Positions 1 to 5,389 of a stretch of DNA of 45,219 bases are shown one piece after another. Origin of the DNA: Desulfovibrionaceae bacterium (GTDB lineage: Bacteria > Desulfobacterota > Desulfovibrionia > Desulfovibrionales > Desulfovibrionaceae); NCBI GenBank assembly GCA_028689675.1, contig JAQVCS010000018.1:1-45219 (forward strand). The letters run 5' to 3'. Numbering within the stretch: position 1 is the first letter of the stretch; every line of letters begins with the position of its first letter. The notes beneath the pieces were generated by a model. That model had not been told where the DNA came from and searched no databases. It was given only the letters and a program-made list of their open reading frames with translations. The position numbers were made by a program, and so were the translations under genes.

Positions 1-114
1 TTTCTTATGTTAAAGCAATGGCGTGGGATTGCAACGCGATATGCTAAAAATTCCGCCTCGTTTTTGGCGGCAGTGCATATCAGATGTATTTTTATTTGGG
101 CGTCAATCTCGTGA
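1..114 (+). mobile_element. IS5-type transposase, C-terminal fragment
   Basis: Frame 1 is open from the first base to the TGA at 112-114 and encodes 37 residues. They contain WRGIATRYAKNSASFLAAV followed by HIRCIFIWASIS, the very characteristic C-terminus of IS5-family DDE transposases (the conserved R-x6-Y after the last catalytic residue). The rest of the transposase lies outside the window to the left, so I cannot tell whether the element is intact. The right end of the IS, with its inverted repeat, should lie between 114 and about 200, but I could not define it without the left end. Confidence 0.75.
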
Positions 115-214
115 CTACACTATCTAGCCTACAATTTGTTGTCTGAACATATTGAGGCTGGGAATGCCGAAACCAATCAGTTAGCAACCTGCCTTGCAGA
201 GCTGACTATGGTTA

Positions 215-415
215 TTAAAACGTACGGACATTCGTCAGACTTACAGGAGTAGTCCTCACCCCACAAATAGCCGCGAGCGATAGGTGAATAAGGCTCTCCG
301 ACATATTTTCTTGGCGGAGAGCCTTTGCTGTGGCCGCCAGAATTTCGGGCAGGTTTTCGGAAACGATGATACGATTCTGCGTTTCCTGTTCGTCATTTTT
401 CTTTTCGATGCTCAT
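215..415 (-). CDS. Small hypothetical protein, third gene of phage-like early operon
   Basis: A 66-aa protein that I do not recognise. The N-terminus is charged (MSIEKKNDEQETQNR) and the middle is a probable amphipathic helix. The case for a real gene is positional: its ATG overlaps the stop of the upstream gene in an ATGA (412-415), and that gene overlaps its own upstream neighbour the same way, so the three genes form a translationally coupled leftward operon. In temperate phages this position, immediately downstream of cro/ner-like regulators, holds small accessory proteins. No function can be assigned. The intergenic sequence to its left runs into the IS fragment, so the operon may have been cut off by that insertion. 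Confidence 0.5.
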   Translation of the reverse strand: MSIEKKNDEQETQNRIIVSENLPEILAATAKALRQENMSESLIHLSLAAICGVRTTPVSLTNVRTF

Positions 416-681
416 GCTACATTCTCCTTTCCCGCTAATTCAGTGCGGGGGTCAAAAAGGTTCTTTTCGGGCACACCTGCCGCGCGCAGGGCGTCCAGCA
501 CGCGGGCGGAGTGGTTCTTGCCTAAAATTGTTGCTGAAACTGCCTCGCGACTAACGCCAAGCTCGTGAGCAATGACAGAAGAGCTGCGCCCATTGCGGCG
601 CAATGCCTCATGAATGCGCATGGAAAAGAAATTCCGCCTCGATGCCAGCTCTGCGCGTTCCTTTGTTATTTGCCAGCTCAT
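412..681 (-). CDS. HTH DNA-binding protein (XRE/Ner-like), phage regulator
   Basis: An 89-aa basic protein with a helix-turn-helix at residues 23-55. The stretch IHEALRRNGRSSSVIAHELG followed by VSREAVSATILGKN matches the pattern of Ner- or XRE-type repressors, where an H-E-L-G-V-S turn precedes the recognition helix. The start overlaps the stop of the gene before it (ATGA at 678-681), and its own stop overlaps the next start, so expression is coupled across all three. Its place in the leftward arm of a divergent pair opposite a larger XRE repressor suggests a Cro/Ner-like switch protein. That role is inferred from layout; the HTH fold is what the sequence shows. Confidence 0.7.
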   Translation of the reverse strand: MSWQITKERAELASRRNFFSMRIHEALRRNGRSSSVIAHELGVSREAVSATILGKNHSARVLDALRAAGVPEKNLFDPRTELAGKENVA

Positions 682-1106
682 ACTATTGCCTCCAATTGCT
701 GCTTGCGCTTGCGCGCCGCCTTCATTTCAAAATCTGCTTTGCCCAAGTCGCGAAAACGACGATCTTCTGTAGTCATGATGTCCAGCCCGCAAGCCAACAA
801 TACCACGCGCAAGGCCTCATAATCGCCCGTTGCGCGGCAAAAAACCACAAGGGCAAGGATGGATGGCGGATGGCTGGTGTCCGATGGCGAAAGCCATTTG
901 TCCAAAACGTCTTTGGATATGGATTCCGCGCGACCTGCCGTAAGGCGTACTTCGGCATCGCTTGCTATTCTATTGATAGTATCAACCAATGCCTTGCGCC
1001 CCTCGCCGTCAGCCTTGGCAGCGGCGCGGCGCATAGCCGCGCGCAGCGCAGGCATAAGCCCCGCTATGCGGCTGTAGTCATAATCAAGGAGGGATTTTTG
1101 AGACAT
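678..1106 (-). CDS. Phage CII/CP76-like regulatory protein, first gene of leftward operon
   Basis: I place the start at the ATG at 1106 (MSQKSLLDYDYSR), which gives 142 aa. An AGGAAC ribosome binding site lies 6-8 nt upstream, whereas the longer reading from 1139 has none. The arrangement of an N-terminal helical part, K-W-L-S-P, PPSILALVVFCRATGDYEAL and a basic C-terminal tail (AARKRKQQLEAIV) resembles the Phage_CP76/CII type of phage regulators. These bind DNA and take part in the lysis-lysogeny decision. It opens the three-gene operon driven leftward from the shared regulatory region at 1107-1366. The family assignment is from memory and moderate; the membership in a phage regulatory operon is firmer. 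Confidence 0.6.
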   Translation of the reverse strand: MSQKSLLDYDYSRIAGLMPALRAAMRRAAAKADGEGRKALVDTINRIASDAEVRLTAGRAESISKDVLDKWLSPSDTSHPPSILALVVFCRATGDYEALRVVLLACGLDIMTTEDRRFRDLGKADFEMKAARKRKQQLEAIV

Positions 1107-1366
1107 GGTGTGTTCCTGCCGCTTGTCCAAAGCCTGCAAAAGGCTGGACGTTGATTTTTCTGTGCGGCTCGGTTAGTCTTGACTTGTCAATTCTCAATTC
1201 AACCGCCCGCAAGATTGTTTTCTGCTATATTTAAGTTTTAGTCAAGTATATTTCGACGCAAAACTTAAATATAGCCTAAAAATGTTAATATACAGTTATT
1301 TCAGTATATTGCTATTTTCTTGCGCGCAAAACTTCACGCAAAACTTCGCGTGTGGAACTTTTGCAC
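1107..1366. promoter_or_regulatory. Divergent operator region of phage-like switch
   Basis: This gap separates the leftward operon from the rightward repressor. It holds a perfect 16-bp inverted repeat (GCTATATTTAAGTTTT at 1224-1239, complement at 1260-1275). It also holds three copies of CGCAAAACTT at 1257-1266, 1325-1334 and 1337-1346, the last two with 12-bp spacing. The common core AAAACTT is present in all of them, and inverted in the left arm. The palindrome TTGACTTGTCAA lies at 1179-1190. This is the arrangement expected of operators bound by the XRE repressor and/or the Ner-like protein. Which protein binds which site is not visible. Confidence 0.65.
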
Positions 1367-1822
1367 ATGAGTACCATAGCCGAACGCTTCCTTATCCTAC
1401 GTGGAAAAGGCAAACAGGGCGATTTTGCCAAAGAACTTGGTATCAATCCCAACACCCTTCGCAACTATGAAAATGGTAGAGTTTTTCCTAATCAGGAAAT
1501 TCTTGAACGGATATGCGTTAAATTTTCAGTTTCCCCAGAATGGTTATTGTTGGGACAAGGTTCTATGCGCCCAAACGACCAGTCAGAAGCCCCCTGTGCC
1601 ACCAGTGCAGATGTGCAACATACCGAAACAATAGAGCAAAACACCTGCCCACGCTGTGCAGAGCTGAAAAAAGAACTGAGTGAAGAAAGGGAAGAGCGCA
1701 GGGAACTGGCACGTGAAAACCGCCAGCTATGGAAGGAAAACGCCGCCCTGCGTGAGGAAAATGCTATGCTGCGAGCTACTACCCCGCCGCCTGCAATGTG
1801 CGATAACAGGAAGATAGCCTAG
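1367..1822 (+). CDS. XRE-family CI-like repressor with C-terminal coiled coil
   Basis: A 151-aa protein from the ATG at 1367; a GTG at 1352 is also possible. Residues 4-60 are an XRE helix-turn-helix: DFAKELGINPNTLRNYENGR is the classic recognition segment, and it is followed by the VSPEWLLLGQG ending typical of phage repressors. After a linker there is CPRC (about residue 95) and then a charged heptad-rich helix, ELKKELSEEREERRELAREN and onward, which should form a coiled-coil oligomerisation domain in place of the usual LexA/S24 peptidase domain. There is no Ser-Lys protease dyad, so induction by RecA-stimulated self-cleavage is unlikely. An intrinsic terminator follows at 1863. Confidence 0.8.
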   Translation: MSTIAERFLILRGKGKQGDFAKELGINPNTLRNYENGRVFPNQEILERICVKFSVSPEWLLLGQGSMRPNDQSEAPCATSADVQHTETIEQNTCPRCAELKKELSEEREERRELARENRQLWKENAALREENAMLRATTPPPAMCDNRKIA

Positions 1823-1862
1823 CCCCGCCAAGGTGCACCATTCTATTTTTCAAAGAGTACAA

Positions 1863-1906
1863 AAAAGCCCCCTGATTTGTGCAAATTTTACACACAGGGG
1901 GCTTTT
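1863..1906 (+). terminator. Intrinsic terminator after repressor gene
   Basis: Perfect 12-bp stem AAAAGCCCCCTG (1863-1874) with CAGGGGGCTTTT (1895-1906). The A-run on one side and T-run on the other mean it could work in both directions. It lies 40 bp after the repressor stop. Confidence 0.85.
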
Positions 1907-2175
1907 GCTATTCTCAACTTGCGTGAAAATGTAGGCAGTAAAAGGGGGGATATTCTCAACTCTTTGCGGAACGCGCTTCCAGTCGCAAGAATCACCGCAA
2001 GCCCGCGCCCCGCCTACATTTCGCCGACATACCGCCTACACGATCGGCTACCTGCGCCATTCTCATCTTACCTGCCCCCCTACAGCTGTCCGCCTTTAGC
2101 CTTGCGGCTTGGACATATCGGACACACCCGGCATCATTGGATGCAACTATAGCAGAAACATAGCCAAGAAAAAAT

Positions 2176-2292
2176 CTTGACTTGTGAAAAAGGCACAAAA
2201 AAAGGCCATGCTATCGGGTGGCGTTGTCCGCCAGTTGTTGGTGTTACGAGCACCGTGAGAAGACTGAAGCATGGAATGCGGGAAAAGTCAAG
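2176..2292. repeat. Structured repeat A
   Basis: A 117-bp element bounded by inverted CTTGAC (2176-2181) and GTCAAG (2287-2292). Inside are a closing stem CCATGCT/AGCATGG (2206-2212 with 2268-2274), an inner GC hairpin at about 2217-2233 and a hairpin GGTG/CACC (2240-2243 with 2251-2254). It aligns over its whole length with repeat B (3114-3218). Shared blocks include the ends, a GGCA-A-run-GCC segment, the GGTG-loop-CACC hairpin and the GAAGCA-GGAA-GC 3' part. Read on the minus strand, the fold ends in a run of seven T, like a small RNA with its own terminator. Confidence 0.65.
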
Positions 2293-2301
2293 AAAGAATA
2301 A

Positions 2302-2329
2302 AAGCCGCTGACATGGCTACCAACGGCTT
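2302..2329 (-). terminator. Hairpin after the tiny membrane genes
   Basis: Stem AAGCCG/CGGCTT (2302-2307 with 2324-2329). On the minus strand it is followed by TTTATTCTTTC, so it can end the transcript of the two small genes at 2351-2595. The stem is only 6 bp plus weak A/T extensions. Confidence 0.45.
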
Positions 2330-2350
2330 ATTTTACAAATGTCATGATTT

Positions 2351-2428
2351 TTATTTGTTGGTTGCCCAGAAGCCGATACCTGCAACAAAGGCAACCATTA
2401 GAAGCACGATAAAGAGGCTTGCGCTCAT
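2351..2428 (-). CDS. 25-aa hydrophobic membrane peptide
   Basis: A tiny gene encoding 25 residues beginning MSASLFIVLLMVAFVAGIGF and ending WATNK. It is one uninterrupted transmembrane helix with a short positive tail. The start overlaps the stop of the preceding 56-aa gene (ATGA at 2425-2428), so it is probably translated by coupling. It resembles in kind, not in sequence, single-helix peptides such as type I toxins or small phage membrane proteins. It has no known family that I recognise. Confidence 0.5.
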   Translation of the reverse strand: MSASLFIVLLMVAFVAGIGFWATNK

Positions 2429-2595
2429 TTGTATACCCTCCAGAGTATTATACAACCAAGAACGAGAGTTAAGCCAGCAACTGCGGCAGCTATTACTTTG
2501 TCCTCACTAAAAAGAGCAATGCCTGCGCCTATGGCAGCAACATTGACACAGAATGTTGCCGCATAGTCAGCAATCTTGCGTTTCTGTTCGGTCAT
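2425..2595 (-). CDS. 56-aa small membrane protein with two helices
   Basis: The gene encodes 56 aa starting MTEQKRKIADYAATFCVNVA, with the likely helices at residues 11-29 and 34-52 separated by SEDK, and ending in WRVYK. A strong ribosome binding site (AGGAGAG) lies 6-8 nt upstream of the ATG at 2595. This, together with the overlapping second gene, is the main evidence that it is real. A hairpin of two membrane helices with a short charged turn is typical of phage holins, lysis regulators or small toxins, but I recognise no family. The pair sits between repeat A and the Bro-N gene, all on the minus strand. Confidence 0.6.
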   Translation of the reverse strand: MTEQKRKIADYAATFCVNVAAIGAGIALFSEDKVIAAAVAGLTLVLGCIILWRVYK

Positions 2596-2650
2596 AACTT
2601 CTCTCCTGTTCTATTAAGGATAGACATGGCATAGCAGGAAGTCAATATGC

Positions 2651-2947
2651 CTACACATCCAACACCCAGCGGCGAAACTGCTTGGCAACAGGCGTGCGGG
2701 CAAACATGGCGATGAGGTGGCAGCCGCGCAGGGAGAATATGCGAACTTTGTTGTCGACGATTTCAACCACTTGCGTCATATTTTCGGTAAATTCTTCTGC
2801 GTTGCGCTGGTAGAGACGTGCAACTTTATCTTCGCGGGCATATCCAAGGGCACGGGCAAGTTCAGAAGAGCGAAACCAAGGTTGATTGGCGCGGGTGACG
2901 GGGGAAAAAGTGAAGTCGTTGAAAGAAAGGGCGATAGATTGAGACAT
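2651..2947 (-). CDS. Bro-N domain protein (phage antirepressor-like)
   Basis: A 98-aa protein from the ATG at 2947 (MSQSIALSFNDFTFSP). It covers almost exactly one Bro-N domain: WFRSSELARALGYAREDKVA at residues 25-44, and LRGCHLIAMFARTPVAKQFR near the C-terminus, the conserved end of the fold. Bro-N is a DNA-binding domain found at the N-terminus of phage antirepressors and baculovirus BRO proteins, normally followed by a second domain. Here nothing follows, so it is a stand-alone Bro-N or a truncated antirepressor. It may interfere with repressor function, but its distance from the switch at 1107-1366 makes this only a guess. Confidence 0.75.
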   Translation of the reverse strand: MSQSIALSFNDFTFSPVTRANQPWFRSSELARALGYAREDKVARLYQRNAEEFTENMTQVVEIVDNKVRIFSLRGCHLIAMFARTPVAKQFRRWVLDV

Positions 2948-3113
2948 GGTAAACCTCGTTATTTTTCTTATTGGCCTTTTCCAAAATAGAAAAGGCCAGG
3001 AGCTAAGAACCGCTAACGAGCGCGGCGAGCATATTCCCCTTTCGGGTATTGTATTAGCCCACTCCCGACCTTGAATAGTCGTATAATACACCACTGCCAA
3101 GGCAAATTGCAGG

Positions 3114-3218
3114 CTTGACAAGGCATAAAAATAGCCACTCTACGGGAGGGCGTCCGCTCGTTAAGGTGTTCTTAGGCACCATGGGGATACGGAAGCACGG
3201 AACGCTGGGAATGTCAAG
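3114..3218. repeat. Structured repeat B, homologous to repeat A
   Basis: A 105-bp element with perfect 7-bp terminal inverted repeats, CTTGACA (3114-3120) and TGTCAAG (3212-3218). Inside are GGCATAAAAATAGCC, a GAGGGCGTCCGCTC hairpin, a GGTG-loop-CACC hairpin (3165-3180) and GGAAGCACGGAACGC, each with its counterpart in repeat A. The two copies lie 0.8 kb apart in direct orientation and bracket the leftward Bro-N and tiny membrane genes. Confidence 0.65.
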
Positions 3219-3229
3219 AAGTTTAGAAA

Positions 3230-3258
3230 TTGACAAACTGTAATCGTTTAGCTACTCA
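3230..3258 (+). promoter_or_regulatory. Candidate promoter of toxin-antitoxin operon
   Basis: TTGACA (3230-3235), a perfect -35 box, stands 17 bp from TACTCA (3253-3258), a poor -10. The toxin ATG at 3266 would then sit at or next to the transcription start. The toxin gene has no ribosome binding site, so a leaderless message is possible. Confidence 0.35.
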
Positions 3259-3265
3259 TATCCAC

Positions 3266-3577
3266 ATGAACAGCATCAAGAAAGCAAGCGCATTTACCCA
3301 ATGGTTCACCGCCCTCAAGGACATCAAAGCCAAGGTGAGAATTTTGGCAAGAATCGACCAAGCGGAGCATGGGAATTTTGGCGATTGCAAGCCTGTAGAT
3401 AATGGGCTCTATGAAATGCGTATACATTATGGCGCAGGTTATCGCGTTTATTACACAAGGCAAGGCGAAATAGTCTATATACTCCTTCTTGGTGGCGATA
3501 AAAGTACACAACAAAAAGATATTGAAAAAGCAAAACGATTGCTTTCTGCAATATTGGAAGGTGAAAAATATGAATAG
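3266..3577 (+). CDS. RelE/HigB-type toxin (addiction module killer protein)
   Basis: Taking the ATG at 3266 (MNSIKKASAFTQWFTALKD) gives 103 aa, the usual length of this toxin class. Residues further along, GNFGDCKPVDNGLYEMRIHYGAG followed by YRVYYTRQGEIVYILLLGGD and a C-terminal K-rich helix, match the phage-type addiction module killer family (RelE/ParE fold). These are generally ribosome-dependent mRNA interferases; the strand-rich YRVYY core carries basic residues used in catalysis. The antitoxin gene follows with an 8-nt overlap, toxin first, which is the HigBA order. No ribosome binding site precedes the ATG, consistent with low or leaderless expression. Confidence 0.88.
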   Translation: MNSIKKASAFTQWFTALKDIKAKVRILARIDQAEHGNFGDCKPVDNGLYEMRIHYGAGYRVYYTRQGEIVYILLLGGDKSTQQKDIEKAKRLLSAILEGEKYE

Positions 3578-3866
3578 AGAAGATATACAAATTAGCGATT
3601 GGGATACCGCAGAATTTCTTGACAGTGATGAAATGATTGCTGAATATTTGCAGGTATCCATGGACAATGGAAATGAAGCATTTCTTAATGCCCTTTCCGT
3701 AATCGCAAGGGCTAAAGGCATGACTGACCTTGCTCAAAAAACAGGGCTTGCTCGAGAAAGTATTTATAAAGCTCTTCGGCCTGCCTCTAAACCACGGTAC
3801 GAAACTATAGCAAAGATTATGTCAGGCCTTGGCTTGAAGTTGCAAGCTGTACCAGTATTGCAATGA
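3570..3866 (+). CDS. HigA-like antitoxin (addiction module antidote, XRE-like HTH)
   Basis: A 98-aa protein from the ATG at 3570 (MNREDIQISDWDTAEFLDSD). AAGGTG just upstream and the overlap with the toxin's 3' end support this start. The C-terminal half is a helix-turn-helix, GMTDLAQKTGLARESIYKAL followed by PRYETIAKIMSGLGLKL, the hallmark of the addiction module antidote family of prophage DNA-binding proteins. The acidic N-terminal part probably wraps the toxin. Such antitoxins neutralise the partner and repress their own operon. Repeat B lies immediately upstream of this unit and element C immediately downstream. Confidence 0.88.
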   Translation: MNREDIQISDWDTAEFLDSDEMIAEYLQVSMDNGNEAFLNALSVIARAKGMTDLAQKTGLARESIYKALRPASKPRYETIAKIMSGLGLKLQAVPVLQ

Positions 3867-3896
3867 AATGCGTTTGCCGCTCAGAGTTCCAGTTCT

Positions 3897-3995
3897 GGGC
3901 GGCAATAAAAATGCGGCTGTAGTACCATTACAGCGGAGGGCTTGCCCTAGGGCTGTAAGTGGTGAGACACTTGCCGCCCTGTTCTTTTTTTCTAT
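3897..3995. repeat. Structured element C, distant relative of A/B; also terminator
   Basis: A closing stem GGGCGGCAA (3897-3905) with TTGCCGCCC (3971-3979) encloses a stem TTACAGC/GCTGTAA (3928-3934 with 3952-3958) capped by AGGGC/GCCCT. The order GGCA-A-run-GC, then GGAGGGC, then a GTAAGTG hairpin follows repeats A and B, but primary similarity is weak. On the plus strand TGTTCTTTTTTTC follows the closing stem, so it can terminate the toxin-antitoxin transcript. Confidence 0.5.
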
Positions 3996-4063
3996 AGCCA
4001 CGGTGAAAGTTTTTTTACTTTTTGAAGGACTATAATTATGAGGAAAGGATATAAAAATAGGTG

Positions 4064-4735
4064 TTACTCCTGTATTCTATTAGGAAAATTCTGCATGACA
4101 ATATAGCTTATGCTTTCATTGGTGCAATTTAATATTTTGATACGGGCACCTCTATATCCTATAATGTTTGTATTTTTTAAATTATATGTAACATTATGTG
4201 TAAGTGTTGTCTGGATTCCAGATTTTTCAACATACATAAATTTTGCAATATCACCATCTTTCCCTGAGAAAATAAGGCTTTTTTGTATGTGATCTGCAGA
4301 AGCTATTTTTATATTTTTTATTTCAAAATTTCCATTATAACAACTTATTCCACCAAAGATTGTAATAACACATATTTCTTTTTTCCCTATTGGGACATAT
4401 AACCCGCTAATAGGGTCACATAATCCAGACCTATCAACTTGAGCATTTGAACCAATATAGGAAAAGTATTCTTTTTTAGTGTCATATCCTGTTTTTTGAT
4501 AAAATCCTTGAGGTATATCATAACATGCACCGTCAATTAAGTCTTTGTTATGAAGTGCTTGTTGTTCAGCAAGTGTTCCCTGAATGAGCATTTCCTCCCC
4601 CATGTACACGGTAGTTTCTGCATTTTGTTTTGGGAAGTCCATGTGCTTTACATCTGGTGTATAGTTATGCTTCATGCTTGCACAGCCAAAACAAAAAAGA
4701 CTACATAAACTAAGCAATAAGAGACTATGCCTCAT
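4064..4735 (-). CDS. AT-rich putative lipoprotein cargo gene
   Basis: From the ATG at 4735 the product is 223 aa. A TTG two codons earlier is possible but has no better signal. The N-terminus MRHSLLLLSLCSLFCFGC is a short signal peptide ending in a lipobox with Cys18 as the lipidated residue. The mature part is rich in Asn, Ile, Lys and Tyr and has several Cys that could form disulfides (DGACYDIP, RSGLCDP, EICVITIF, GISCYNG, ILNCTNES). I recognise no domain. The base composition is far more AT-rich than the chromosomal genes in the window, which fits recent acquisition as cargo of the mobile region. Exclusion lipoprotein or envelope-modifying roles are common for such genes but cannot be shown here. 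Confidence 0.7.
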   Translation of the reverse strand: MRHSLLLLSLCSLFCFGCASMKHNYTPDVKHMDFPKQNAETTVYMGEEMLIQGTLAEQQALHNKDLIDGACYDIPQGFYQKTGYDTKKEYFSYIGSNAQVDRSGLCDPISGLYVPIGKKEICVITIFGGISCYNGNFEIKNIKIASADHIQKSLIFSGKDGDIAKFMYVEKSGIQTTLTHNVTYNLKNTNIIGYRGARIKILNCTNESISYIVMQNFPNRIQE

Positions 4736-4917
4736 CCTCAAATTCCCCCTTTCGCCACCTCCCAGCCCACACCACCGCGCACCGTCCCGCGCCCATGCTT
4801 CGGGATAGCCGCCACAGGCTTATGGAAGGTATACAGACACAGCCTGCCACAGGCTTATTTGCGGCGCAATAGGAAAAAATGCTTCGGTTTTGTGCCCACA
4901 GGAAGCAACAAATCAAC

Positions 4918-4941
4918 ATACCAACAAAAATACCAACAAAT
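4918..4941 (-). repeat. Arm-type integrase site candidate, copy 1
   Basis: A 24-bp sequence consisting of two 12-bp direct units with the core ATACCAACAAA. The identical 24 bp occur in inverted orientation at 7087-7110. Short direct repeats of this kind on both sides of an integrase gene are typical of the arm sites bound by the N-terminal domain of tyrosine integrases. Confidence 0.6.
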
Positions 4942-5354
4942 GCGACAGGATGCCCATGTACTACCTGAGACCACATAGGACGACGGGGGAACGGGGGAAA
5001 TAAATCGCAGCGAGGCGTGATGTATTATGCGAGACTATGCGGGGCTTTTGTTTGGGGGCGAGAATGGTATTCGAACCGAGGGGCAGGGGTGGGGTGTGAG
5101 GGTGGGAAAATTTTCTGGACGCGCTGTGGCTTAGTGTGCATAGTGATTTTTCATGCACATGGTTGTGGTGGGTGACGCCATATTGGGCGTGCATATTCCA
5201 GAATGGGGCAACTATGGGGGCAACAAGCAACATCACATAGCAGTAATCACTATTTTTACAATGGGTTATGCGGCTACTTCCAATCCCACCCTCTCCGCCA
5301 GCTATTTCTATGCCCTTTTAATAGGACATAATCAAAGATTTAAGGCGTTTATAC

Positions 5355-5388
5355 TTGAAATGGTATACAAACTGTGTATACATTGAGG
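5355..5388 (+). promoter_or_regulatory. Integrase promoter with overlapping palindrome
   Basis: TTGAAA (5355-5360) lies 16 bp from TATACA (5377-5382). The -10 box overlaps a 7-bp inverted repeat, GTATACA (5363-5369) and TGTATAC (5375-5381), so a bound protein would block the promoter. GAGG at 5385-5388 is the ribosome binding site for the ATG at 5390. Confidence 0.5.
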
Positions 5389-5389
5389 T

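Larger units (their letters stand above)
1823..2350. other. Non-coding stretch between repressor and tiny membrane genes
   Basis: I see no convincing gene in these 528 bases. The stretch contains a repressor terminator (1863-1906), a C-rich segment around 2000-2110 without a supported reading frame, structured repeat A (2176-2292) and a hairpin that can end leftward transcripts (2302-2329). The C-rich segment could be remains of a deleted gene. Confidence 0.5.
2948..3265. other. Intergenic stretch containing repeat B
   Basis: No gene is seen in these 318 bases. They hold the upstream region of the Bro-N gene, structured repeat B (3114-3218) and a probable promoter for the toxin-antitoxin pair (3230-3258). 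Confidence 0.5.
4736..5389. other. Gene-free stretch before integrase
   Basis: I find no supported gene in these 654 bases. They hold one copy of the 24-bp arm-type repeat (4918-4941), a G-rich segment around 5040-5110 and the integrase promoter with its operator-like palindrome (5355-5388). Unsupported reading frames exist on both strands near 4727-4978 but have no ribosome binding sites or recognisable content. Confidence 0.5.

Noticed and set aside
38..82. Closed stem GATATGC/GCATATC with an inner CCGCC/GGCGG hairpin, resembling the structured repeats
   Set aside because: It lies inside the coding sequence of the IS5-type transposase fragment and shares no primary sequence with repeats A and B.
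1992..2198. 68-codon frame in the C-rich stretch after the repressor
   Set aside because: No ribosome binding site, biased composition and overlap with repeat A; treated as non-coding.
2176..3979. Interpretation of repeats A, B and C as integron attC sites
   Set aside because: The core-site consensus (GTTRRRY with its complement) is not found, gene orientation is mixed, and no integron-type integrase is present.
5062..5085. T-arm-like sequence GGTTCGAATACC on the minus strand, considered as a tRNA remnant or attachment core
   Set aside because: No five-pair T-stem can be formed around the loop, and no acceptor, D or anticodon arm is present nearby.
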